DNA of 64,000 bases from CAIJMU01 sp035530275 (lineage in GTDB: Bacteria; Spirochaetota; Spirochaetia; Treponematales; Rectinemataceae): the NCBI GenBank assembly GCA_035530275.1, contig DATKVC010000008.1, positions 244,917-308,916 on the forward strand, read 5' to 3'. The position numbers were made by a program, and so were the translations under genes. The notes beneath the pieces are model-generated. The model had not been told where the DNA came from, ran no database searches, and was given only the letters and a program-made list of their open reading frames with translations. Below are positions 1-6,813 of this stretch, piece by piece (position 1 is the first letter of the stretch; the number at the start of each line of letters is the position of its first letter).

Positions 1-165
1 CACGTCGCCCTTCGCGATCCCGTTTTGCCTGACCAGGGCCACGGTCGCGGGAGCGAGCGCAATGCGGCCGCGCGCCACCGCCCTCCTTCGCACCCTCGGC
101 TTGGCCGAGACGTCGACCATCCTGGCCTTGCCCGTGTCGTCGACATGCGTGAGTCCGACTTCCAT
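1..165 (-). CDS. moaC: Cyclic pyranopterin monophosphate synthase MoaC (N-terminal part, cut by window edge)
   Basis: MoaC works with MoaA to turn GTP into cyclic pyranopterin monophosphate, the first stage of molybdenum/tungsten cofactor synthesis in the cytoplasm. The 55 visible residues begin MEVGLTHVDDTGKARMVDVS, the typical MoaC opening (LTHhD..G.A.MVDVs.K..T.R.A.A.G), followed by a basic stretch and VALVRQNGIAKGDV. The catalytic half lies outside the window. The ATG at 165 has a strong GGAGGA Shine-Dalgarno and sits 2 bases past the moaA stop, so it is the last visible cistron of the tup-moe-moa operon. Identification is firm for the part seen. Confidence 0.88.
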   Translation of the reverse strand, partial: MEVGLTHVDDTGKARMVDVSAKPRVRRRAVARGRIALAPATVALVRQNGIAKGDV

Positions 166-167
166 CA

Positions 168-965
168 CTATCCTCCGATTTGTCCGACCTCAAGGTCGTC
201 GCAGGTATGGCCGCGTGCCGGCTTGAGGCGCACGGCCTTGGCGATGCTCCCCTCGATGTCGTCGAAGTCGACGGGCACTTCGATGTTGCCGTGGAGGCAG
301 GGCCGGAGCTTTCCGTTCGCGAGAAGCCTGAGCCGGTCGCAGTTGCCGCAGGCGGGAGGCCTGTCGTATTCGCCGCCGTCCATCTTCTCGTCTCGAAGCG
401 AATAGCGCGCGATGAACTGGAAGTCGGCGCCGACGCGGCGGGCATAGGCGCGAAGGGAGGCGAACTCCTCTTCGGTGGAATCCTCCATCGCCACGACATT
501 GAGTTTGACCGGCAGGCCGGCCGCGAGGGCGGCGTCGATTCCGGCGAGGGCATCGTCCAACTTGCCGCCCCGCGTCAGCATCGCGTAGCGATCGGGATCG
601 AGGGTGTCGAGGGATACGTTGACCGAATCGAGGCCCCTGGCCTTGAGGTCGGCGGCGAGGGGCGCGAGGAGGGTGCCGTTCGTCGTCATCGCCACAATCC
701 TCACATCGGGGATGGCACGAATCATCGAAACGAGTTCAGGCAGGTCTTTTCGCGCGAGCGGCTCCCCGCCCGTCAGCCGGATCTTTGCGAATCCCAGCCG
801 CGAGGCGACCCGCACCACATCGGCTATGCGCTCGAAGGAGAGGATGTCCTCGTGCCTGAGGAGCTTCACGCCCTCGGCGGGCATGCAGTAGACGCAGCGA
901 AGATTGCAGCGGTCGGTGACGGAGACCCGGAGATATTTGAGATCACGCCCGTAGGAGTCGAACAT
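168..965 (-). CDS. moaA: GTP 3',8-cyclase MoaA, compact form
   Basis: Radical SAM enzyme that cyclises GTP in the first step of pterin cofactor synthesis. The N-terminal radical-SAM cluster motif CNLRCVYC is at about residues 21-28, followed by the TGGEPLARKDL strand. A C-terminal C-x2-C-x13-C motif (CGNC...RPC) supplies the second 4Fe-4S cluster. The chain ends in Gly-Gly, a tail known to be needed for MoaA activity. At 265 residues it is about 60 shorter than usual: the segment between the RFIE-like strand (here FQFIA) and the C-terminal cysteines is cut to about 18 residues. All cysteines remain, so it may be a compact active form. It overlaps the moeA 3' end by 23 bases. Confidence 0.85.
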   Translation of the reverse strand: MFDSYGRDLKYLRVSVTDRCNLRCVYCMPAEGVKLLRHEDILSFERIADVVRVASRLGFAKIRLTGGEPLARKDLPELVSMIRAIPDVRIVAMTTNGTLLAPLAADLKARGLDSVNVSLDTLDPDRYAMLTRGGKLDDALAGIDAALAAGLPVKLNVVAMEDSTEEEFASLRAYARRVGADFQFIARYSLRDEKMDGGEYDRPPACGNCDRLRLLANGKLRPCLHGNIEVPVDFDDIEGSIAKAVRLKPARGHTCDDLEVGQIGG

Positions 966-2196
966 CGATCAACTCTCCTTTCGCGCGGCGAGCGACGCCG
1001 ATTTCGAGCCGAGCGAGACCCTCGGCAGCCGAGAGGACCGAGAGCATCGAAGAACCGTGGTAGTCGAGGGGCAGAGCTACCGTGGCGCCGCCCTCCCCTT
1101 CCCGCGTCAACCGGACCGGAAGATATTCGGCGCGGTCCGTCGCGCGCCGCAAAAGTTCGGCGCCGAGGGGCATCGAGACGACGGCGGGCCGCCACTCGAT
1201 ACCCATGCGCGCCGCGAGATGGGGGGCGATGAAGACCTCGAAATTGACGAAGGTGGAGAGGGGATTGCCCGGAAGGCCGAAGACGGCCTTCGAAGCCTTC
1301 ATGCCGAACCAGGTCGGCTTGCCCGGCCTCATTGCGATCTTGTGGAAGACGCGTCGAACGCCCAGCGATTCGAGGGTCTTCGGCACATAGTCGAACTCGC
1401 CCATCGAGACCCCGCCCGACAGGATGACCACGTCGCATTCCGAGAGCGCCCGCTCGAGGATGACGCGCAAGGCCATTTCCTCGTCGCGCACGATGCCGTA
1501 GAAACGCGCGTGGGCTCCGGCGTCTTCGATCTGCGCGGAAAGCTGGGGCCCGTTCGAGTCGTAGATCGAGGCGGGACCGAGGGCCGAGCCCGCCGCGACG
1601 AGTTCGTCGCCCGTGGACAGGATGCCGACGAGGGGGCGACGCGAAACTTCTATTCGGTCGATCCCCGAGGATGCGAGGTTGCCGATGTCGGCGGGCCTCA
1701 GCCTGCGAGGGCCGATGAGGGTATCCCCGGCGCGAAGGTTCTCTCCCCGCCTGATGACGTTGTCCGAATTCTCCGGCCTGGTGAAGACGACGAGGTCCCG
1801 CGATCCGTCTGCGCGCTCCGTGTATTCGACACGTTGGACGAACCCGGCGCCCTTCGGCACCGGCGCCCCGGTCATGATGCGATAGAGCTGTCCCGGCCTC
1901 GGGGCCGCGTCGACGGATACGCCGGCCGCGATCGTGCCGACGACCTCCCAGGTCCGGCCGGGTTCCAGCGCGGCGGCTTCCTCGAGCGAAAGCCCTACGG
2001 CGAATCCGTCCATCGCCGACTTGTCGAAGGGAGGCTGGTCCACCGTGGCCGCGATGGCAGCCGGCGAATAACGGCCGAGGGCTTCCGCCAAAGGCAGGGT
2101 TTCGAGGGCGCGAGGCCCCGCGTCGCTGAAGGCGCTCCGACCCGCCTCGAGGACGAGGGCAAGAGCCTCGTCGGGGTGGAGAAGTTCGTCGCTCAT
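943..2196 (-). CDS. moeA: Molybdopterin molybdenumtransferase MoeA
   Basis: Inserts molybdate (or tungstate) into adenylated molybdopterin, the last common step of cofactor assembly. The 417 residues match the family length. Visible landmarks are the N-terminal PPFDKSAMDGFAV stretch, IMTGAPVPKGA, the RRGENLRAGDTL region, the SGGVSMGEFDYVP segment of the MoaB/Mog-like domain and FGLPGNPLSTFV, ending with the small C-terminal beta domain. The start overlaps the tupC stop by 4 bases (ATGA type), which indicates translational coupling. Lying between a tungstate importer and moaA/moaC, it fits a cofactor operon that can load tungsten as well as molybdenum. The metal preference is inferred from the neighbours. 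Confidence 0.93.
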   Translation of the reverse strand: MSDELLHPDEALALVLEAGRSAFSDAGPRALETLPLAEALGRYSPAAIAATVDQPPFDKSAMDGFAVGLSLEEAAALEPGRTWEVVGTIAAGVSVDAAPRPGQLYRIMTGAPVPKGAGFVQRVEYTERADGSRDLVVFTRPENSDNVIRRGENLRAGDTLIGPRRLRPADIGNLASSGIDRIEVSRRPLVGILSTGDELVAAGSALGPASIYDSNGPQLSAQIEDAGAHARFYGIVRDEEMALRVILERALSECDVVILSGGVSMGEFDYVPKTLESLGVRRVFHKIAMRPGKPTWFGMKASKAVFGLPGNPLSTFVNFEVFIAPHLAARMGIEWRPAVVSMPLGAELLRRATDRAEYLPVRLTREGEGGATVALPLDYHGSSMLSVLSAAEGLARLEIGVARRAKGELIDVRLLRA

Positions 2197-2870
2197 GCTA
2201 TCGCTCCCGAATCGTCGGCCAGACGGCCGCCCTCTAATCTGATAATGCGCGTGGCGAAGCCCTCGGAGAGGGCCTTTTCGTGCGTCGCGATGACGATGGT
2301 GGCGCCGCGCGCGGCCTCTTCGTCCAGCACCTTCCCGATCAGTTCCGCGGAGGCCGCGTCCGCGCTCGCCGTCGGCTCGTCGAGGAGGAAGACGTCCGCC
2401 CCGGTGGCCAGGGCCCTGGCGAGGGCGACGCGCTGGGCCTCGCCCCCGGAGAGGGCGCGGTGACGCCGCCTCGCGAAACCGGCGAGACCGACCCGGGCCA
2501 GGACGCCGGCGACCCGTTCCTCGCGCTCGAGGCGCGACAGGCCGAGCCTGGCGCAGCCGAAGCCGACGTTATATGACACCGACCCCGCGAAGAGGAAGGG
2601 ATGCTGATGGAGATAGACGCTCCTTCTCCGGAGCGAGGCCGACAGACGCGCCTCCTCGCCCTCGAAGAGAATGCGGCCCGATCGGGGCAAGGCCAGGGCG
2701 TTGAGGAGCTTGAGGAGGCTCGTCTTGCCCGAACCGTTGGGGCCGATCAGCGCCACGCGTTGCCCTCTATGGATGGAGAGGGACTCGAGCGTCAGGACGG
2801 CGGCCGCGTCGCGCCGCGCGCCGTAGGCGAAATCGAGCTCGCGTACCTCGAAGAGCGCGTCACTTGTCAT
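2193..2870 (-). CDS. tupC: Tungstate ABC transporter ATP-binding protein TupC
   Basis: ATPase subunit of the oxyanion importer. In order it shows Walker A GPNGSGKT (43-50), a Q-loop region, signature LSGGE (140-144), Walker B VFLLDEP (160-166) and the H-loop THEK (His197). At 225 residues it lacks the C-terminal molbindin domain of ModC, which is usual for TupC. Its 5' end overlaps tupB by 11 bases and its 3' end overlaps moeA by 4, so the genes are tightly coupled. Substrate assignment rests on the TupA next to it, because the ATPase alone would not separate tungstate from molybdate. Confidence 0.85.
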   Translation of the reverse strand: MTSDALFEVRELDFAYGARRDAAAVLTLESLSIHRGQRVALIGPNGSGKTSLLKLLNALALPRSGRILFEGEEARLSASLRRRSVYLHQHPFLFAGSVSYNVGFGCARLGLSRLEREERVAGVLARVGLAGFARRRHRALSGGEAQRVALARALATGADVFLLDEPTASADAASAELIGKVLDEEAARGATIVIATHEKALSEGFATRIIRLEGGRLADDSGAIA

Positions 2871-3534
2871 TGCGAGGCCTCAGGATGTGGACGGTGAAGT
2901 TGACGGCGAGGGCGATGACGAGCAGGGCGATGCCGAGCGATATCGCCCGCTCGAATTCGCCCTTGGAGGCGTCGAGGGCGATGGCCGTCGTCATCGTCCT
3001 CGTGGAGAAGCGGATGTTGCCGCCGAGCATCATGGCCACGCCGACCTCGCCGGTGACGCGGCCGAAGGCGGCGACCACCGCGCCCGCGAAGACGGGCGTA
3101 CCTTCGCGCAGCAGAGCCCCCGCGCGCGCCAGGCCGCGGCCGCCGAGGGTCGTCACCGTCTCGTCGAAGCGCGGGTCGATGCGGGAAAGTCCCGACCAGA
3201 CCAGGGAGGCGACGATGGGCGTCGAGAGGAGGATTTGGCCGATGACGACGGCCGAGGGCGTGTACAGGAGGCCGAAAAAACCGAGGGGCCCCGAGCGCGA
3301 CAGAAAGCCGTAGACGAAGAGGCCGATGACCACCGTCGGCATGGCGGTGAGGGCTCCGACCACCGCCGACACGACGCGCCGAAACCGATCGTCGTCCTTT
3401 GAAAGCCAGACGCCGAGCGCCAAGCCGGGAAGGAGGGAGAGAAGGGTGGAGAAAAAGGAAAAGCGCAGACTACGCAGGACAATGGCCCAGGTTTCCGCAT
3501 CCCCCGACAGAAGGAGCTTGAAGGCCTCGCTCAT
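2860..3534 (-). CDS. tupB: Tungstate ABC transporter permease TupB
   Basis: Inner-membrane permease of the TupABC importer. About five to six hydrophobic segments are visible. The family's cytoplasmic loop reads ETVTTLGGRGLARAGALLRE, the EAA-type contact with the ATPase. The TupB/WtpB-like MLGGNIRFSTRTMTTAIAL motif follows, leading to the last membrane helix. I start at ATG 3534, 25 bases after the tupA stop; an upstream in-frame codon at 3591 would overlap tupA. The Shine-Dalgarno is weak, so translation may be coupled to tupA. Confidence 0.85.
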   Translation of the reverse strand: MSEAFKLLLSGDAETWAIVLRSLRFSFFSTLLSLLPGLALGVWLSKDDDRFRRVVSAVVGALTAMPTVVIGLFVYGFLSRSGPLGFFGLLYTPSAVVIGQILLSTPIVASLVWSGLSRIDPRFDETVTTLGGRGLARAGALLREGTPVFAGAVVAAFGRVTGEVGVAMMLGGNIRFSTRTMTTAIALDASKGEFERAISLGIALLVIALAVNFTVHILRPRNDK

Positions 3535-3559
3535 GCGGTCACCCGAACCATGTCCAGTT

Positions 3560-4387
3560 TCACTTGAAGAGGAAGAAGCACTGGCCGCCATTCACCTTGT
3601 AACCGGCTATGAGCGACTGACCCTCGGCTCCGGTGATCCAGTCGGCGAGAGCCTTGGCGCCTTCGAGATTGGTGGAGGGCCACTTGGCGGGGTTCACCAC
3701 GATAATGCCGTAGGGATTGAGAAGACCTTTATCGCCCTGCGAGAGGATCTTGAGGCTCACCTTGTTCATCATCGCGAACCAGGTGCCTCGATCGGAGATC
3801 GTGTAGCCGCCGATCTGATCGGCCATCGTGATGTCCTGGGCCATGCCCTGGCCGATCTCGCGATACCAGGCGAGGCTCTTGGGCGCCAGCTTGGCCGCCT
3901 TCCAGAGGTCCTTCTCCTTGACGTCGGTGCCCGAGTTGTCGCCGCGCGATACGAAGGGAGAGCCGGCGGCGTAGATGCGGGAAAAGGCGTCGAGGATGCC
4001 GCTCGAATGCGCGACGTCCGCCGGATCGGAGGCCGGGCCGAGGAGGACGAAGTCGTTATACATGACATCTTTTCGTTCGATGCCCCAGCCCGCCGCCATG
4101 AAGGCGTCCTCGAGGGCGCGGGCATGCACGAGGACCACGTCGGCGTCGCCGTTCTGGGCGAGCTTGAGCGAGGCTCCCGTGCCCACGGCGACGACCTCGA
4201 CACGATAGCCGGTCTCCTTCTCGAAGACCGGGAGGATGGCGTCGAGGAGGCCGGTCTGTTCGGTGCTCGTCGTCGTGGCGAGCCTCAGTCTCGGTTGATC
4301 GGGTGATTGGGCGGCGACGGGCAGGGCAAGGGAGCCGAAGGCCGTAACCGCCAACATGAAGACGAGCGCGCGACAACTTCTCTTCAT
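3560..4387 (-). CDS. tupA: Tungstate-binding periplasmic protein TupA
   Basis: Periplasmic receptor for tungstate. A signal peptide starts MKRSCRALVFMLAVTAF and ends near PVAAQS. The mature protein opens with RLATTTSTEQTGLLD and VAVGTGASLKL, the two phosphate-loop-like motifs typical of TupA. SRGDNSGTDVKE and TISDRGTW complete the anion-binding site. I start at ATG 4387, which has a GAGGAAAGG ribosome site; an upstream in-frame codon at 4459 would add 24 residues before the signal peptide. It is the first gene of the tup-moe-moa operon and is preceded by a promoter and a structured leader. Molybdate binding cannot be excluded by eye. Confidence 0.88.
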   Translation of the reverse strand: MKRSCRALVFMLAVTAFGSLALPVAAQSPDQPRLRLATTTSTEQTGLLDAILPVFEKETGYRVEVVAVGTGASLKLAQNGDADVVLVHARALEDAFMAAGWGIERKDVMYNDFVLLGPASDPADVAHSSGILDAFSRIYAAGSPFVSRGDNSGTDVKEKDLWKAAKLAPKSLAWYREIGQGMAQDITMADQIGGYTISDRGTWFAMMNKVSLKILSQGDKGLLNPYGIIVVNPAKWPSTNLEGAKALADWITGAEGQSLIAGYKVNGGQCFFLFK

Positions 4388-4562
4388 AGTTAGTCCTTTC
4401 CTCGCGGCCGGCGCGTGAGGGGCCGGCCGTATCATGGGAGGCCGGGCGGTTTCCCGCACGACCCTCGACAGGAACGTCGACGACGCTCCCGCCTCGACCG
4501 CCCTCCCTGGCGCCGCAAACCTGTTGGGGGTTAGCTTGGGCTGTAGGACAGGCGATTCGGAG
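4388..4562 (-). promoter_or_regulatory. Structured tupA leader; candidate Moco/Tuco-type riboswitch
   Basis: About 175 nt lie between the predicted transcription start and the tupA ATG. Two elements are clear on the minus strand. A GCGG-GAAA-CCGC hairpin with a GNRA tetraloop lies at 4447-4458. A perfect 8-bp stem CGGCCGGC/GCCGGCCG lies at 4405-4412 with 4422-4429, just upstream of the Shine-Dalgarno. Moco RNA motifs are known in front of molybdenum and tungsten cofactor operons and contain GNRA-capped stems, so the context fits. I could not fold the whole leader against the consensus; this is a candidate only. Confidence 0.35.
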
Positions 4563-4569
4563 CGTTTTT

Positions 4570-4598
4570 ACCGTACCTCGGCTCAGTCTCGCGGTCAA
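4570..4598 (-). promoter_or_regulatory. Sigma70-like promoter of the tup-moe-moa operon
   Basis: On the minus strand TTGACC (4598-4593) and TACGGT (4575-4570) are separated by 17 bases. The -35 matches five of six consensus bases; the -10 keeps T, A and final T. The predicted start is near 4563. Nothing else between here and tupA looks better. Confidence 0.5.
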
Positions 4599-4706
4599 GC
4601 CTCGCGGCACGGCGCCATGATGCGCAAGGCGGACTCGGCGGCCGCAGCGGCCTTACGACCGAGGCTGCCGACGCAATGATTCCGGCGGCAAATAGCGAGG
4701 AACTAA

Positions 4707-4742
4707 GCGGGAAGGGAACCTTCCCCAAGGTTCCCTTCCCGC
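4707..4742. terminator. Perfect 16-bp hairpin downstream of rlmN
   Basis: Arms 4707-4722 and 4727-4742 are exact reverse complements with a CCCC/GGGG loop. The core is GGGAAGGGAACCTT. It lies downstream of rlmN and upstream of the tup promoter, where a terminator or processing hairpin would be expected. There is no clear T-run on either side, so a simple intrinsic terminator is not proven. Confidence 0.45.
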
Positions 4743-4779
4743 GCCCATCCTTCCAAGGGAGACCGGGGAGGAATGCTCG

Positions 4780-4884
4780 CAGGCCTCGTAGGAACGAGGA
4801 AAGGCCAGGTAGGAAAGGCCACCAGCCTCGTAGGAAAGAGGAAAGACCTGGTAGGAGCGCGAGCAGACCACGTAGGAAACTGCG
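4780..4884. repeat. Five tandem copies of a 21-bp repeat
   Basis: GTAGGA recurs at 4788, 4809, 4830, 4851 and 4872, exactly 21 bases apart. The flanks are similar (CCTCGTAGGAAcGAGGAAAG and CCaGGTAGGAAAGgCC), and several units form short inverted repeats around the GTAGGA core. The array sits between the rlmN stop and the hairpin at 4707. A 21-bp period keeps any reading frame open, but no gene model is convincing here. Its role is unknown. Confidence 0.75.
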
Positions 4885-4918
4885 AAGGCGAAGCGGACCG
4901 GGTGGCGCTACCGCGAAC

Positions 4919-6007
4919 TCAAATCTCTTCCCCTCCTCCTCTCTTCGACAGCTCCTTTGTCGACAAAAGCCCGCAGGCCGCGAGGATGTCCTCTCCCCGG
5001 GAGGCGCGAATGGTCGCGGTGAAGCCCTTGCGGTTGAGCTCGTCGCGGAACCACTCGAGCCTCTGACGCGAGGCGGGCTTGAGGGGAGAGTCGGGGATGG
5101 CGTGGAAGGCGATGAGATTGAAGCGGCAATTGACGCCGTTGAGAAGCTTCGCGATCTCGTTGACGTGGCGAGGGGAATCGTTCAGGCCCTCGAAAAGTAT
5201 GTATTCAAAGGATATTCGCCTCTGCCTCCCGAAATCGAAGCCTCGGATCATGGCGATGAGCTCGGGCAGTTCGTAGGCCGTCTCGACGGGCATGAGGGAG
5301 CGGCGCTCATCGTGGAAGGGCGAGTGGAGGCTCACCGCGAGATGGCACTCGCTCTCGTCGAGGAAGCGCCTGAGCCCCGGCAGGACGCCGACGGTGGAAA
5401 CGGTGATCCGCCTCGGGCTCCAGGCGAAGCCCCAGGGCGCGCCGAGGATGCGGAGGGTCGCGAGCACGTTGTCGAGGTTGTCGAAGGGCTCGCCCATGCC
5501 CATGTAGACGACATTCGTGAGCGAGGCGCTCTCGGGGATGCTCACAATTTGGTTGAGTATGTCGGCGACCGAAAGCTGGCCGTGGAAGCCCATCTTGCCC
5601 GTGGAGCAGAAGAGGCAGCCCATCTTGCAGCCGACCTGTGAGGAGACGCAGAGGGTCGCCCGGTCGCGATCGGGGATGTAGGCCGCCTCGATGAAGCGCC
5701 CCCCCGCGGCGGTGAAAAGGTACTTCTTCGTACCGTCCCGCGACTCGGTGGCCTTGATCGGCGCCTGGACGCCCGGAGTGACGAGGGCCGCGAGACTTTC
5801 CCTTCCCCGCTTCGGGAGATCGGTCATCACGAGAGGATCGAATAGCCGTTTTGTGTAGACCCATTTCGCGATCTGCTTCGCGGCGAAGGAGGGCAGATCG
5901 GCCGCTTGCGCGAGTCGGGCGAAATCGGCGAGCTCCATGCCGAGAAGGGAGGGGCGTTCATCCGAGGAGGCGGGAACTTCCGAAAGCCGTTCGAGAGAAT
6001 CGTTCAT
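4919..6007 (-). CDS. rlmN: 23S rRNA (adenine2503-C2)-methyltransferase RlmN
   Basis: Radical SAM methyltransferase that modifies A2503 of 23S rRNA and A37 of some tRNAs. The cluster motif C-x3-C-x2-C (GCKMGCLFC) follows LCVSSQVGCKMG, and GMGEPFDNLDNV, ITVSTVGV and LAVSLHSP are the family strands. The C-terminal ACGLL carries the second catalytic cysteine, in the usual position near the end (RxSRGEDILAACG). Length is 362 residues, normal for RlmN. It starts 3 bases after the stop of the flavoprotein gene upstream, so the two are probably co-transcribed. Confidence 0.95.
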   Translation of the reverse strand: MNDSLERLSEVPASSDERPSLLGMELADFARLAQAADLPSFAAKQIAKWVYTKRLFDPLVMTDLPKRGRESLAALVTPGVQAPIKATESRDGTKKYLFTAAGGRFIEAAYIPDRDRATLCVSSQVGCKMGCLFCSTGKMGFHGQLSVADILNQIVSIPESASLTNVVYMGMGEPFDNLDNVLATLRILGAPWGFAWSPRRITVSTVGVLPGLRRFLDESECHLAVSLHSPFHDERRSLMPVETAYELPELIAMIRGFDFGRQRRISFEYILFEGLNDSPRHVNEIAKLLNGVNCRFNLIAFHAIPDSPLKPASRQRLEWFRDELNRKGFTATIRASRGEDILAACGLLSTKELSKRGGGEEI

Positions 6008-6010
6008 CCG

Positions 6011-6685
6011 TTAAAAATACACTTCCGAGAGGATGCGGGCATAGGGGATGCCGCGGGCGATGAGGGCCTCTCGCGTAGTGACGACAAATTCGCTTCCGCC
6101 GCAGAGGAGCCAAGGGAGGGCCTGGGGCACATCGCGCAGGCCGGCGATGAATTCCGTCGCCCGACCGCGGAAATAGCGAGGGTCGGCCTCGTCGGCGCGG
6201 GAGCAGCAGCGGAAATAGGAAGGGCCGAAAAGGCCCTCGAAATATCCTTCGCAATAGAACAAATCTATCCTCGAGGCCGCGTGGATAAGGCTGCAGCCTT
6301 CGGTCTTGCCGCTGCGAGCAAGCGACACGAAGGGCGCGATGCCCGTGCCGCCCCCGACCCATACAGCGGGGCCTGCTTCCGAGGCGAAATTCCCCGAGGG
6401 GCCCTCGACCAGCACTCGGTCGCCGGGTTCGAGGCGCGATAGTCGCGGCGTGAGAAGGCCTTCTTCCTCGACCGAATAGAGCAACTCCCAATGCGCTTCG
6501 CCCTCCCCGCTCGCGATCGAGTAGAGGCGCTGGGGAATCGCGCTCTCGCCGGGGCTCGGCGGAAGGCTCAGGCCGAGGAGCTGGCCGGCGCGAAAGGGCG
6601 CGTCGCGCTCGATGGCGAGAAGGCGGAGATTGCCGCCCAGTCGGGTCTGGGAGAGAACTTTCAAGCGACGCGGCGATTGTGCCAT
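6011..6685 (-). CDS. Ferredoxin-NADP reductase-like FAD/NAD(P) oxidoreductase
   Basis: A two-domain flavoprotein of the FNR superfamily, 224 residues. The FAD-binding motif RLYSIAS is at about residues 53-59, and EGPSGNF closes the first barrel. The NAD(P) domain begins VGGGTGIAPFVSLA near residue 109. Later come a CGGS turn (LLCGGS) and a C-terminal EVYF, where FNRs place an aromatic residue over the flavin. There is no ferredoxin domain or transmembrane segment, so it is cytoplasmic. It is immediately upstream of rlmN and divergent from the molybdopterin oxidoreductase across about 130 bases; an electron-transfer link to that enzyme is possible but only inferred. Confidence 0.85.
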   Translation of the reverse strand: MAQSPRRLKVLSQTRLGGNLRLLAIERDAPFRAGQLLGLSLPPSPGESAIPQRLYSIASGEGEAHWELLYSVEEEGLLTPRLSRLEPGDRVLVEGPSGNFASEAGPAVWVGGGTGIAPFVSLARSGKTEGCSLIHAASRIDLFYCEGYFEGLFGPSYFRCCSRADEADPRYFRGRATEFIAGLRDVPQALPWLLCGGSEFVVTTREALIARGIPYARILSEVYF

Positions 6686-6813
6686 GCATCAGCAAGATAC
6701 AAGGCCTATCCCTGAGGGACAAGGCGAGGAATGGATTTCGCGGTTTCCGGACGGCGGCTTCTTCCCTTGGGGAAGAAGCCGGTGCTAGCATCGGCCGCAC
6801 TCGGAGGTTCGTC

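Noticed and set aside
4780..4884. Tandem repeats as a CRISPR array
   Set aside because: Units are contiguous at 21 bases with no unique spacers, and no cas gene is present.
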